Part shown: one piece after another, positions 9,024-17,494 of the stretch | Layout: each line of letters opens with the position of its first letter | Position numbering within the stretch: the first letter of the stretch is position 1 | Assembly: GCA_000720535.1 (NCBI GenBank) | Contig: JOAZ01000017.1 | Location: 1 to 64,000 of the forward strand | DNA length: 64,000 nt | Origin: Streptomyces halstedii | Lineage (GTDB): Bacteria; Actinomycetota; Actinomycetes; Streptomycetales; Streptomycetaceae | Reading direction: 5' to 3' | Program-made: the position numbers and the translations under genes | Notes under the pieces: model-generated | The model's input: only the letters and a program-made list of their open reading frames with translations | Told to the model about the DNA's origin: nothing | The model's database searches: none

Positions 9024-9053
9024 CGGCGCCTGAGTACGCGTACTCAAGCGCCG
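9024..9053. promoter_or_regulatory. 30-bp inverted repeat between pccE and mmpB
   Basis: A perfect 16-bp palindrome TGAGTACGCGTACTCA (9031-9046) is extended by CGGCGC and GCGCCG arms with one mismatch. It lies 7 nt past the pccE stop and 29 nt before the mmpB start. It could be an operator for an mmpB promoter or a hairpin that partly ends the pccB-pccE transcript. No U-tract follows. Confidence 0.6.
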
Positions 9054-9060
9054 CCGGGCG

Positions 9061-9267
9061 TCAGACCGGCCAGTACGTACGCGCCCAGGACCGCGGGCCG
9101 GGACGGTGGGCTCCCTGGCGTGCGATGCGGCCCGGGTCCGCCCACTGCTCGGGCGGCAGCGGGGGCCCGGACGGCACGGCGGCGGCCGCCGCCGCGCGTG
9201 CCCTGACCACGGCGAGGGCCGCGGCCAGTTCCTCCGGGGTCGGATTGCCCCGTACGACCTTGATCAT
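9061..9267 (-). CDS. pccE: Acyl-CoA carboxylase epsilon subunit
   Basis: 68-aa accessory subunit found only in actinobacterial acyl-CoA carboxylases. It bridges alpha and beta subunits and raises activity. It begins MIKVVRGNPTPEELAAALAVV, the family core, then an Ala/Pro-rich stretch and the C-terminal W....R....W signature (SWARTYWPV). It lies 95 bp downstream of pccB, almost certainly in the same transcript. The gap contains repeated ATCGGTG and GTGTCCGC words (9280-9358). Confidence 0.92.
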   Translation of the reverse strand: MIKVVRGNPTPEELAAALAVVRARAAAAAAVPSGPPLPPEQWADPGRIARQGAHRPGPRSWARTYWPV

Positions 9268-9362
9268 GGTGGCTCCCGTTGATCGGTGATCTTCGGTGAT
9301 CGGTGTCCGGTGATGGTGTCCGCGTGTCTGCGAGTCCGCGTGTCCGCGTGTCCGCGTGGGGG

Positions 9363-10943
9363 TCAGAGGGGGATGTTGCCGTGCTTCTTCGGCGGCAGGG
9401 CCTCGCGCTTCGTCCGCAGCTGGCGCAGCCCCTTCACCAGGTGGGCGCGGGTGTCGGACGGCATGATCACCGCGTCGACGTAACCGCGCTCGGCCGCGAC
9501 GTACGGGTTGAGCAGCGCGTCCTCGTAGTCGGCCATCAGCTCGGCGCGGGTGGCCTCCGGGTCCTCGGCGGCGGCGATGGCGCGGCGGTGCAGGATGTTC
9601 ACCGCGCCCTGCGCGCCCATCACCGCGATCTGCGCGGTGGGCCAGGCCAGGTTCAGGTCGGCGCCCAGGTGCTTGGAGCCCATCACGTCGTACGCCCCGC
9701 CGAACGCCTTACGGGTGATCACCGTGATCAGCGGGACCGTGGCCTCCGCGTACGCGTAGATCAGCTTGGCGCCGCGGCGGATGATGCCGCCGTACTCCTG
9801 GTCGACGCCGGGCAGGAAGCCGGGGACGTCCACGAAGGTCAGCACCGGCACGTTGAACGCGTCGCAGGTGCGCACGAAGCGGGCGGCCTTCTCGCTCGCG
9901 TCGATGTCCAGGCACCCGGCGAACCGCATCGGCTGGTTGGCGACGACACCGACCGGGTAGCCCTCGACGCGCCCGAATCCGGTGACGATGTTCGGCGCGA
10001 ACAACGCCTGCGTCTCCAGGAACTCCCCGTCGTCCAGCACGTGCTCGATGACGGTGTGCATGTCGTACGGCTGGTTCGCCGAGTCCGGGATGAGGGTGTC
10101 CAGCTCACGGTCCTCGTCGGTGACCGTCAGGTCGGCCTCCTCCGGGAAGGACGGCGCCTCGGAGAGGTTGTTCGACGGCAGGTAGGACAGCAGGGACTTG
10201 ACGTACTCGATGGCGTCCTTCTCGTCACCCGCCATGTGGTGCGCCACCCCGGAGGTGGTGTTGTGCGTACGGGCGCCGCCCAGCTGCTCGAAGCCGACGT
10301 CCTCGCCGGTGACCGTCTTGATGACGTCGGGCCCGGTGATGAACATGTGCGAGGTCTGGTCGACCATCACCGTGAAGTCGGTGATCGCGGGGGAGTAGAC
10401 CGCGCCGCCCGCGCACGGTCCGACGATCAGCGAGATCTGCGGGACGACACCCGAGGCGTGCACGTTGCGGCGGAAGATCTCGGCGAACAGGCCGAGCGCG
10501 GCCACGCCTTCCTGGATACGGGCGCCGCCGCCGTCGTTGATGCCGACGATCGGACAGCCGGTCTTCATCGCGAAGTCCATGACCTTCACGATCTTCTCGC
10601 CGTAGACCTCGCCGAGCGAGCCGCCGAAGATGGTGAAGTCCTGCGAGTAGACGCAGACGGGACGGCCGTCGACCGTGCCGTAGCCGGTCACGACACCGTC
10701 CCCGTACGGGCGGTTCTTCTCGATGCCGAAATTGGTCGAGCGGTGCCGGGCGAACTCGTCGAGCTCCACGAAGGAACCCTCGTCGAGCAGCAGCTCGACA
10801 CGCTCACGTGCGGTCAACTTGCCCTTGGCGTGCTGCTTTTCGACCGCGCGTACGGAACCCGCGTGTGTGGCCTCGTCGATACGCCGCCGGAGGTCGGCGA
10901 TCTTGCCCGCGGTGGTGTGGATCTCGCTCTGCGGCTCGGACAT
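9363..10943 (-). CDS. pccB: Propionyl/acyl-CoA carboxylase beta subunit (carboxyltransferase)
   Basis: 526-aa carboxyltransferase that moves CO2 from biotin to acyl-CoA, chiefly giving methylmalonyl-CoA for polyketides. Two crotonase-like halves are seen, with [13 protein letters not shown] and [12 protein letters not shown] (first) and [20 protein letters not shown] and [12 protein letters not shown] (second). Asp419 in GGAYDVM corresponds to the residue (Asp422 in S. coelicolor PccB) known to govern acyl-chain preference and favour propionyl-CoA. ATG 10943 has GGGAG upstream; the open frame beyond it is not coding. It is divergent from birA. Confidence 0.95.
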   Translation of the reverse strand: MSEPQSEIHTTAGKIADLRRRIDEATHAGSVRAVEKQHAKGKLTARERVELLLDEGSFVELDEFARHRSTNFGIEKNRPYGDGVVTGYGTVDGRPVCVYSQDFTIFGGSLGEVYGEKIVKVMDFAMKTGCPIVGINDGGGARIQEGVAALGLFAEIFRRNVHASGVVPQISLIVGPCAGGAVYSPAITDFTVMVDQTSHMFITGPDVIKTVTGEDVGFEQLGGARTHNTTSGVAHHMAGDEKDAIEYVKSLLSYLPSNNLSEAPSFPEEADLTVTDEDRELDTLIPDSANQPYDMHTVIEHVLDDGEFLETQALFAPNIVTGFGRVEGYPVGVVANQPMRFAGCLDIDASEKAARFVRTCDAFNVPVLTFVDVPGFLPGVDQEYGGIIRRGAKLIYAYAEATVPLITVITRKAFGGAYDVMGSKHLGADLNLAWPTAQIAVMGAQGAVNILHRRAIAAAEDPEATRAELMADYEDALLNPYVAAERGYVDAVIMPSDTRAHLVKGLRQLRTKREALPPKKHGNIPL

Positions 10944-11061
10944 CGGGTGGCGGCTCCCTGCCTGGTCACGGGGACGGCTGGTTCGTCCAGTGGGGTGCTG
11001 GACCTGTTTCTGCGCGCGACGGCTAGCGGCTCGCCGCCCGCGGTTGCCTACTGAGCCGTAG

Positions 11062-11079
11062 CGTATCGGCGCCGATACG
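11062..11079. promoter_or_regulatory. 18-bp perfect palindrome between pccB and birA
   Basis: CGTATCGGCGCCGATACG is fully self-complementary. It lies 119 bp before the pccB start and 41 bp before the birA start, close to the birA -35 region. A second inverted repeat, GTCCAG-N7-CTGGAC (10985-11003), lies nearer pccB. This looks like an operator for a dimeric repressor of the carboxylase genes, but the protein is unknown. Confidence 0.55.
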
Positions 11080-11106
11080 GTTCGGCAGTGCGTCGTTGGC
11101 CACACC

Positions 11107-11119
11107 TAATGTGGGGTCC
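11107..11119 (+). promoter_or_regulatory. Leaderless birA promoter (-10)
   Basis: TAATGT (11107-11112) ends 7 nt before the birA ATG. The -35 is weak (TTCGGC about 20 bp upstream). Confidence 0.5.
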
Positions 11120-11989
11120 ATGACTCCTCCGGATGCCCCGCACAACCGCTGGTCGGACCTCGACCGGCCGCCCCTGAACGCCGCCGCGCTGCGCCGCGGC
11201 CTGGTGAGGCCGGACGGTCTGTGGAGCTCGCTCGACATCGTCGAGGCGACCGGCTCCACCAACTCCGACCTCGCCGCGCGGGCGGCCTCCGGCGGACTGG
11301 CCGAGGGGGCGGTCCTGGTCGCCGAGGAGCAGACCGCGGGCCGGGGGCGGCTCGACCGGAGCTGGACGGCACCCCCCCGCTCGGGCATCTTCCTGTCGGT
11401 CTACCTCACCCCGGGCGGCGTCCCCGCCGAGCGGTGGGGGTGGCTGCCCCTGCTGGCCGGCGTGGCCACCGCCACCGGACTCGCGCAGTCCGCGGGCGTG
11501 GACATGGCACTGAAGTGGCCCAACGACCTGCTGGTCACCGTGCACGGCTCGGAGCGCAAGACCGGCGGCATCCTCGCCGAGCGCGCTGGGGACGGCGTGG
11601 TGGTCGGTATCGGCCTCAACGTCTCGCTGCGCGCCGCCGAGCTGCCCGCCCCGCACGCCGGTTCCCTGGCACTCGCCGGAGCGTCCTCGACGGACCGCGA
11701 GACGCTGCTGCGGGCCGTGCTGCGCTCCCTGGAGCAGTGGTACGGCCGCTGGCGCGACGCCGGGGGAGACGCGGCCGAGAGCGGGCTCCAGGCCGCGTAC
11801 GCGGCGGGCTGCGCCACCCTGGACCGGCCGGTGCGCGCCGAACTGCCGGGCGACCGGTCCGTCGTCGGCGAGGCCGTCGCGATCGACGGCGACGGGCGGC
11901 TGGTCCTGGCCACCGGCGACGGGCTCCAGCAACCCGTGTCGGCGGGGGACATCGTGCATCTGCGCGGGGTGGAGGGCGGGCTCACCTGA
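11120..11989 (+). CDS. birA: Biotin--[acetyl/acyl-CoA carboxylase] ligase
   Basis: 289-aa ligase that activates biotin with ATP and attaches it to the biotinyl lysine of carboxylases such as the alpha subunit at 5333-7087. The motifs EATGSTNSDL, QTAGRGRLDRSW (biotinyl-AMP loop), SVYLTP and KWPNDLLV..GSERKTGGIL are those of group I ligases. There is no DNA-binding domain, so it cannot act as the E. coli BirA repressor. ATG 11120 is chosen over the upstream in-frame ATG because a -10 hexamer lies 7 nt ahead. The divergent pccB supplies a functional link. Confidence 0.95.
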   Translation: MTPPDAPHNRWSDLDRPPLNAAALRRGLVRPDGLWSSLDIVEATGSTNSDLAARAASGGLAEGAVLVAEEQTAGRGRLDRSWTAPPRSGIFLSVYLTPGGVPAERWGWLPLLAGVATATGLAQSAGVDMALKWPNDLLVTVHGSERKTGGILAERAGDGVVVGIGLNVSLRAAELPAPHAGSLALAGASSTDRETLLRAVLRSLEQWYGRWRDAGGDAAESGLQAAYAAGCATLDRPVRAELPGDRSVVGEAVAIDGDGRLVLATGDGLQQPVSAGDIVHLRGVEGGLT

Positions 11990-12224
11990 TCCGGCTACGG
12001 GCGGCGCGGGGCGGCGGGGGCGCGCGGTACGGGCGGGACCGCACCCGACGGACCAGGGGCGCACACCCGGCGCGGACGGCGCCCCACAGACGGGTGATGT
12101 CACCCCGGACCGCACCCGGACCCGGTGGCCGAGGACGTGAGCCAGGGCACACCTGCCGTATCGTTGAGGCGATCCAGCGACAGATCGGCAGGGCAGTGGC
12201 CAGGGAACGGGCAGGAGGCGGCCG

Positions 12225-13424
12225 GTGACCGTCGACGACACGAATTCCGGGGAGGGCACCGATCCCCCGCCGGAAGAATCGGTCCATTCCACCCCGCACC
12301 ACGAGGTCGACCACACGGCCGAACCGACCCACGACCCCCTCGCGATCCGGCTGGAATCGCTCATTCTGGGCGCCGACCGCCGCTACACGCCCTTCCAGGC
12401 CGCCCGGACCGCCGGGGTCTCCATGGACCTGGCGTCCCGGTTCTGGCGGGCCATGGGCTTCGCCGACATCGGCCAGGCCAAGGCGCTCACCGAGGCGGAC
12501 GTACTCGCGCTGCGGCGGCTGGCCGGTCTGGTGGAGGCCGGGCTGCTCAGCGAGCCGATGGCGATCCAGGTGGCACGTTCGACCGGGCAGACGACCGCCC
12601 GGCTCGCGGAGTGGCAGATCGACTCGTTCCTGGAGGGGCTGACCGAGCCCCCCGAGCCCGGCATGACCCGTACCGAGGTCACCTATCCGCTGGTGGAGCT
12701 GCTGCTGCCGGAGCTCCAGGAGTTCCTGGTGTACGTGTGGCGGCGGCAGCTGGCCGCGGCGACGGGGCGGGTCGTGCAGGCCGCGGACGACGAGGAGATG
12801 GTGGACCGCCGGCTCGCCGTGGGCTTCGCCGACCTGGTGGGCTTCACCCGGCTCACCCGGCGGCTGGAGGAGGAGGAGCTCGGCGAACTCGTCGAGGCCT
12901 TCGAGACGACCTCGGCCGATCTGGTCGCCGCGCACGGGGGGCGGCTCATCAAGACCCTCGGCGACGAGGTCCTCTTCGCGGCGGACGACGCCGGTACGGC
13001 GGGCGAGATCGCGCTCCGGCTGGTCGAGGCGATGGCCCAGGACACCACGATGCCCGCGCTGCGGGTCGGCATCGCCTTCGGCACGGTCACCACCCGCATG
13101 GGCGATGTCTTCGGTACGACGGTGAACCTGGCCAGCCGGCTCACCTCGATAGCGCCGAAGGACGCGGTACTGGTCGACGGGGCGTTCGCGCAGGAGCTGA
13201 CGCGGACCGGGGACGCCCCCGCCTCCGAGGCGCAGGCGGCCGAGGAGGCCGCGGCGGCGGCCGAGCGGGCGCGCACGGCGGAGGAGGAGGGGCGGCGGCC
13301 GGACGAGGAGCCGCCGCTGCCGACGTACCGCTTCGGGCTCCAGCCGATGTGGCAGCGGCCGGTGCGGGGGCTGGGTGTGGTGGAGCCGTGGTTGCTGGCG
13401 CGGCGGGGGAAGCCGGCTGTGTGA
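12225..13424 (+). CDS. cya: Class III adenylate cyclase
   Basis: 399-aa cytosolic cyclase making cAMP from ATP. Residues ~40-190 are helical with a MerR-like AARTAGVS..LASRFWRAMGF start, the usual N-terminal part of Streptomyces Cya. The catalytic domain (~195-330) shows FADLVGFTRL (first metal Asp), RLIKTLGDEVLF (Lys plus second metal Asp) and FGTTVNLASRL (transition-state Asn/Arg). An Ala/Glu-rich linker (about 335-365) precedes a conserved YRFGLQPMW tail. GTG 12225 has a strong AGGAGG 6 nt upstream. In Streptomyces, cAMP affects germination and development. Confidence 0.93.
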   Translation: MTVDDTNSGEGTDPPPEESVHSTPHHEVDHTAEPTHDPLAIRLESLILGADRRYTPFQAARTAGVSMDLASRFWRAMGFADIGQAKALTEADVLALRRLAGLVEAGLLSEPMAIQVARSTGQTTARLAEWQIDSFLEGLTEPPEPGMTRTEVTYPLVELLLPELQEFLVYVWRRQLAAATGRVVQAADDEEMVDRRLAVGFADLVGFTRLTRRLEEEELGELVEAFETTSADLVAAHGGRLIKTLGDEVLFAADDAGTAGEIALRLVEAMAQDTTMPALRVGIAFGTVTTRMGDVFGTTVNLASRLTSIAPKDAVLVDGAFAQELTRTGDAPASEAQAAEEAAAAAERARTAEEEGRRPDEEPPLPTYRFGLQPMWQRPVRGLGVVEPWLLARRGKPAV

Positions 13425-13444
13425 CGCGGGTGGGGTGCCGGGGT

Positions 13445-13640
13445 GCGCCTGCGGTGGGCTGTTCCCGTCCCCGCCCCTTCCCGAAACCGTGGGCTTCGCC
13501 CCCGGGGCCCCTTGTCCTCAAGCGCCGGACGGGCTGGGGTTTGCCGGGCGGGGCTGGGGTTTGGGGCTCTGCCCCTCGCCCCCGCTCCTCAAGCGCCGGA
13601 GGGCGCTGGATTTGCCGGGCGGGGCTGGGAGTGGATGGGC
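13445..13640. repeat. Dispersed GC-rich intergenic repeat, copy B
   Basis: Second copy of the repeat seen at 1-175, in the same orientation, with a duplicated GGGCTGGGGTTT segment. It begins about 20 bp past the cya stop and fills most of the 297-bp gap before the enoyl-CoA hydratase promoter. Like copy A it follows a gene end. Confidence 0.75.
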
Positions 13641-13682
13641 GGGTCCGGGGGCCGGGGCGGGTCCGGTGGGGGTGGGGCGGCC

Positions 13683-13705
13683 TAGGATTCCGGTAACGAT
13701 CGTTA
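13683..13705 (+). promoter_or_regulatory. Promoter and TetR-like operator of the enoyl-CoA hydratase gene
   Basis: TAGGAT (13683-13688) is a good -10. The perfect 12-bp palindrome TAACGATCGTTA (13694-13705) begins 6 nt later, so it covers the expected start of transcription. TetR-family repressors of acyl-CoA genes commonly use such sites. The regulator is not identifiable here. Confidence 0.6.
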
Positions 13706-13721
13706 ACCGGAGGGGATTGCC

Positions 13722-14534
13722 ATGACCGTCACGTCGGAGCAGCGGTTCGGGGAGTTCGTCGTCGTACGGCGGCACGAGGGCCAGGAGCACGTCGCGGAGC
13801 TGGTGCTCGACCGGCCGAAGGCGATGAACGCCGTGTCCAGCGACATGGCCCGTTCGATCGGTGCCGCCTGTGCCGCGCTGGCCGCCGACCCCGGGGTGCG
13901 GGTCACCGTGCTCACCTCCAGCCATGAGCGGGCCTTCTGCGTGGGCGCCGACCTCAAGGAGCGGAACTCCTTCACCGACGCCGAGCTGGTGCGGCAGCGG
14001 CCGACCGCGCGGGCCGCCTACACCGGGGTGCTGGAACTCCCGATGCCGGTCGTCGCGGCCGTGCACGGTTACGCCCTCGGCGGCGGTTTCGAGCTGGCGC
14101 TGGCCTGCGACGTGATCGTGGCCGACCGTACGGCGGTCGTCGGGCTGCCCGAGGTGTCCGTGGGTGTCATCCCGGGCGGCGGTGGCACCCAGCTGCTCCC
14201 CCGCCGGGTCGGCGCGGCCCGTGCCGCCGAGCTGGTGTTCACCGCGCGGCGGGTGGAGGCGGCCGAGGCGCGTGAGCTGGGGCTGGTCGACGAGCTGGTC
14301 GAGGCGGGCCGGGACCGGGAGGCGGCGCTGGCGCTCGGCGCCAGGATCGCGGCCAACTCCCCGGTCGGTCTGCGGGCCGCGAAGCGGGCCCTGCGGCTCG
14401 GGCAGGGACTGGACCTGCGGGCCGGGCTGGAGGTGGAGGACGCCGCATGGCGGTCGGTGGCCTTCTCCGGGGACCGGGCGGAGGGTGTGGCCGCCTTCAA
14501 CGAGAAGCGGAAGCCGAACTGGCCGGGGGAGTGA
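13722..14534 (+). CDS. Enoyl-CoA hydratase/isomerase family protein
   Basis: 270-aa crotonase-fold enzyme, expected to hydrate 2-enoyl-CoA or catalyse a related acyl-CoA reaction in the cytosol. The sequence shows the oxyanion-hole segments RAFCVGADLKER and HGYALGGGFELALACD, then LPEVSVGVIPGGGGTQLLPRRVG. The second catalytic Glu (PEVSVG) is present. GGAGGGG sits 8 nt before ATG 13722. The substrate is not predictable; fatty-acid or branched-chain amino-acid degradation is likely. Confidence 0.9.
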   Translation: MTVTSEQRFGEFVVVRRHEGQEHVAELVLDRPKAMNAVSSDMARSIGAACAALAADPGVRVTVLTSSHERAFCVGADLKERNSFTDAELVRQRPTARAAYTGVLELPMPVVAAVHGYALGGGFELALACDVIVADRTAVVGLPEVSVGVIPGGGGTQLLPRRVGAARAAELVFTARRVEAAEARELGLVDELVEAGRDREAALALGARIAANSPVGLRAAKRALRLGQGLDLRAGLEVEDAAWRSVAFSGDRAEGVAAFNEKRKPNWPGE

Positions 14535-14631
14535 GGGGAGGCCGCGCGCCCAGGGCGACCCGTGGCGCCGGGTGAAGATCATCAGCGTTGCCGACTGATC
14601 AAATCGGCGTAAACCTCCCTAAGCTGGAGCG

Positions 14632-15807
14632 ATGGGCGGTGACGATGTGCGACTGCGCGCCGTGGTGTCGCTGGCACAGGCGATGGCGGCGGCCTACACC
14701 CCGCGGGACTCCTGGCGGGCGGCGGCGCGTGGGGCGTGCGAGGCGCTGGGCGGCAGCTTCGCCGCCCTCTCCGTGTGGGAACGCGACCGGGGCAGGCTGC
14801 GGGTGCTGGTCAACGCGGGGGAGCGGGCCGCCGGGGAGGAGGAGTTCCCCGAGGAGGAGGCCTACCCCGTGCACCAGTTCCCGGAGATCACCGAGTTCCT
14901 GCACGAGCGGTGGGCCGGTGGTGGCGAGCCGGACGCCTGGGTGGAGACCGCCGACGCCGCCGCCCCGGCGGCCGGCGCACCGGCCCGGGGAGCGCGGCCG
15001 TACTGCCATCAGCGGGTCGCCGCGCTGCGCCGGCGCGGCCGGGGCTGCTGTGTGGTGGCACCGATCGTCCTGCACGGCCGCGCCTGGGGCGAGCTGTACG
15101 TCGCCCGGCCGGCCGGGGGCGTGGTCTTCGACCGGGACGACGCGGACTTCGCGACCGTCCTGGCCGCCGTCGTGGCCGCCGGCATCGTCCAGACCGAGCG
15201 GCTGGAGGAGGTGCGCAAGCTGGCCTTCACCGACCCGCTGACCGGCCTCGCCAACCGCCGCGCCGTCGACATCCGGCTCGACGAGGCGCTCGACCGGCAC
15301 CGCTCCGAGGACGCCGTGGTCAGCCTGGTCGTCTGCGACGTCAACGGCCTCAAGACCGTCAACGACACCCACGGCCACGCCGTCGGCGACCGTCTGCTGG
15401 AACGATTCGGCTCGGTGCTCTCCCTCTGCGGGGCGATGCTGCCGGGAGCCCTGGCGGCCCGGCTCGGCGGGGACGAGTTCTGTCTGCTGGCGGTGGGGCC
15501 CACCGCCGACGAGGTGGTCGAGGTGGCCGAGGAACTGTGCGCGCGGGCCGTCGGTCTGGAGCTGGGTGACGGAGTGGCCTGCGGGGTCGCCTCGACCGGT
15601 GACGACATCGGTCCCGTCCGCTCCGCCCGCCGCCTCTTCCGGCTGGCCGACGCGGCCCAGTACCAGGCGAAGGCGGCCCACTCCCGGAACCCGGTCGTGG
15701 CCGGCCGGGACGGCGAGGTCATCCGGCTCGCGGACTCGCCCCCGAAGGCGCCCCACGACCGGCGCAGGCTGCGCGGCAATCTTCCGCCGGAGGAGCACCG
15801 GCCGTGA
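14632..15807 (+). CDS. GAF-GGDEF diguanylate cyclase
   Basis: 391-aa soluble protein. Residues ~5-190 form a GAF-like sensor region interrupted by an Ala/Pro-rich loop. Residues ~198-355 form a GGDEF domain starting FTDPLTGLANRRAVD, with an intact GGDEF signature (279-283). It should make c-di-GMP. The RxxD inhibitory I-site five residues upstream is absent (the region reads LPGALAARL), so product inhibition at that site is unlikely. TAAGCT lies 6 nt before the ATG, giving a leaderless layout, although GGAG overlaps the spacer. c-di-GMP controls BldD and sporulation in Streptomyces. Confidence 0.88.
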   Translation: MGGDDVRLRAVVSLAQAMAAAYTPRDSWRAAARGACEALGGSFAALSVWERDRGRLRVLVNAGERAAGEEEFPEEEAYPVHQFPEITEFLHERWAGGGEPDAWVETADAAAPAAGAPARGARPYCHQRVAALRRRGRGCCVVAPIVLHGRAWGELYVARPAGGVVFDRDDADFATVLAAVVAAGIVQTERLEEVRKLAFTDPLTGLANRRAVDIRLDEALDRHRSEDAVVSLVVCDVNGLKTVNDTHGHAVGDRLLERFGSVLSLCGAMLPGALAARLGGDEFCLLAVGPTADEVVEVAEELCARAVGLELGDGVACGVASTGDDIGPVRSARRLFRLADAAQYQAKAAHSRNPVVAGRDGEVIRLADSPPKAPHDRRRLRGNLPPEEHRP

Positions 15808-15849
15808 CCGCGCGGGGCGGGCGGTAAGGGGTCAACCGCGCGACCACTG

Positions 15850-15878
15850 ATGACATAGGGGGTTTCAGTCCGTACGCT
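15850..15878 (+). promoter_or_regulatory. hutH promoter
   Basis: ATGACA (15850-15855), a 17-bp spacer and TACGCT (15873-15878). The -10 lies 7 nt before the ATG. It is one of the best consensus-like promoters in the window. Confidence 0.65.
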
Positions 15879-15885
15879 TCTGAAT

Positions 15886-17436
15886 ATGGATATGCACACT
15901 GTCGTGGTGGGGACGTCCGGTACCACCGCCGAGGACGTCCTCGCCGTGGCCCGCGAGGGCGCCCGGGTCGAGCTCTCCGTGGCCGCCGTGGAGGCCCTGG
16001 CCGCCGCCCGTGAGATCATCGACGCCCTCGCCGCCAAACCCGAGCCCGTGTACGGCGTCTCCACCGGATTCGGCGCCCTCGCCAGCCGGCACATCAGCCC
16101 CGGACTCCGGGCGCGGCTCCAGCGCAACATCGTCCGCTCGCACGCGGCGGGCATGGGCCCCCGCGTCGAGCGCGAGGTGGTGCGGGCGCTGATGTTCCTC
16201 CGGCTGAAGACCGTCGCCTCCGGCCACACCGGCGTACGTCCCGAGGTCGCGCAGACCATGGCCGACGTGCTCAACGCGGGGATCACCCCCGTCGTCCACG
16301 AATACGGTTCGCTCGGCTGCTCCGGCGACCTCGCGCCGCTCTCCCACTGCGCGCTCACACTGATGGGCGAGGGCGACGCGGAGGGCCCCGACGGCACCGT
16401 GCGCCCGGCCGCCGAACTCCTCGCCGCGCACGGCATCACCCCCGTCGAGCTGCGCGAGAAGGAGGGCCTCGCCCTCCTCAACGGCACGGACGGCATGCTC
16501 GGCATGCTGGTCATGGCCCTCGCGGACCTGAAGAAGCTGTACACCAGCGCCGACATCACCGCCGCGCTCTCCCTGGAGGCCCTCCTCGGTACGGACAAGG
16601 TCCTCGCCCCGGAGCTGCACGCCATCCGCCCGCACCCCGGCCAGGGCGCCTCGGCGGACAACATGCTGCGGGTCCTCGCGGGCTCGGGGCTGACCGGCCA
16701 TCACCAGGACGACGCCCCCCGGGTCCAGGACGCCTACTCCGTACGCTGCGCGCCCCAGGTCAACGGGGCCGGGCGGGACACCCTCGCGCACGGGCGGCTC
16801 GTCGCCGACCGCGAACTGGCCGCGGCCGTCGACAACCCGGTGGTGCTTCCCGGCGGACGCGTGGAGTCCAACGGCAACTTCCACGGCGCGCCCGTGGCGT
16901 ACGTCCTCGACTTCCTGGCGATCGCCGCCGCCGACCTCGGTTCGATCAGCGAGCGCCGCACGGACCGGCTGCTGGACAAGAACCGCTCGCACGGGCTGCC
17001 GGCCTTCCTCGCCGACGACGCGGGGGTGGACTCGGGGCTGATGATCGCCCAGTACACGCAGGCCGCCCTGGTCAGCGAGATGAAGCGGCTCGCCGTCCCG
17101 GCGTCCGTCGACTCGATCCCGTCCTCCGCGATGCAGGAGGACCACGTCTCCATGGGCTGGTCGGCCGCGCGCAAGCTCCGTACGGCGATCACCGACCTGA
17201 ACCGGATCGTCGCCGTCGAGCTGTACGCCGCCGCCCGCGCCGTCGAGATCCGCGCCGCCGGGGGCATGACCCCGGCACCCGCCTCGCTGGCCGTCGTCGA
17301 GGCGCTGCGGGCCGCCGGTGTCGAGGGGCCTGGCCCCGACCGCTTCCTCGCGCCCGACCTGGCCGCCGCCGACGCCTTCGTGGCGGAGGGCGGCCTCGTC
17401 GCGGCCGTGGAAGCGGTGACCGGGCCGCTCGCCTGA
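15886..17436 (+). CDS. hutH: Histidine ammonia-lyase
   Basis: 516-aa lyase that converts L-histidine to trans-urocanate plus ammonia, the first step of histidine use. It begins MDMHTVVVG. The electrophilic MIO group would form from Cys145-Ser146-Gly147 (GSLGCSGDLAPL), a Cys version of the usual Ala-Ser-Gly that I recall as normal for Streptomyces HutH. YGVSTGFG, NGTDGML, QDAYSVRCAPQ and QEDHVSMG motifs are present. It stands alone here with no hutU/I nearby. The promoter is leaderless and a strong bidirectional hairpin follows. Confidence 0.96.
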   Translation: MDMHTVVVGTSGTTAEDVLAVAREGARVELSVAAVEALAAAREIIDALAAKPEPVYGVSTGFGALASRHISPGLRARLQRNIVRSHAAGMGPRVEREVVRALMFLRLKTVASGHTGVRPEVAQTMADVLNAGITPVVHEYGSLGCSGDLAPLSHCALTLMGEGDAEGPDGTVRPAAELLAAHGITPVELREKEGLALLNGTDGMLGMLVMALADLKKLYTSADITAALSLEALLGTDKVLAPELHAIRPHPGQGASADNMLRVLAGSGLTGHHQDDAPRVQDAYSVRCAPQVNGAGRDTLAHGRLVADRELAAAVDNPVVLPGGRVESNGNFHGAPVAYVLDFLAIAAADLGSISERRTDRLLDKNRSHGLPAFLADDAGVDSGLMIAQYTQAALVSEMKRLAVPASVDSIPSSAMQEDHVSMGWSAARKLRTAITDLNRIVAVELYAAARAVEIRAAGGMTPAPASLAVVEALRAAGVEGPGPDRFLAPDLAAADAFVAEGGLVAAVEAVTGPLA

Positions 17437-17446
17437 TCCGGGGCCG

Positions 17447-17488
17447 GGCCGGGGTCCGCCGCACCCAGCGGCGGGGCGGACCCCGGCC
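17447..17488. terminator. Bidirectional hairpin between hutH and sortase substrate
   Basis: 14-bp perfect stem (17447-17460 with 17475-17488, core CCGGGGTCCGCC). It lies between convergent genes and can serve both. Confidence 0.8.
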
Positions 17489-17494
17489 GGTGCC

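Noticed and set aside
15886-17436. Cys-Ser-Gly instead of Ala-Ser-Gly in the MIO site of histidine ammonia-lyase as a defect
   Set aside because: I recall Cys-Gly-linked imidazolinone annotation for Streptomyces HutH, so this is the normal variant of the genus.
12225-17436. Biosynthetic gene cluster reading of the cyclase, enoyl-CoA hydratase and ammonia-lyase genes
   Set aside because: Each gene has its own promoter or spacing and a housekeeping-type function; there is no synthase, tailoring set or transporter.
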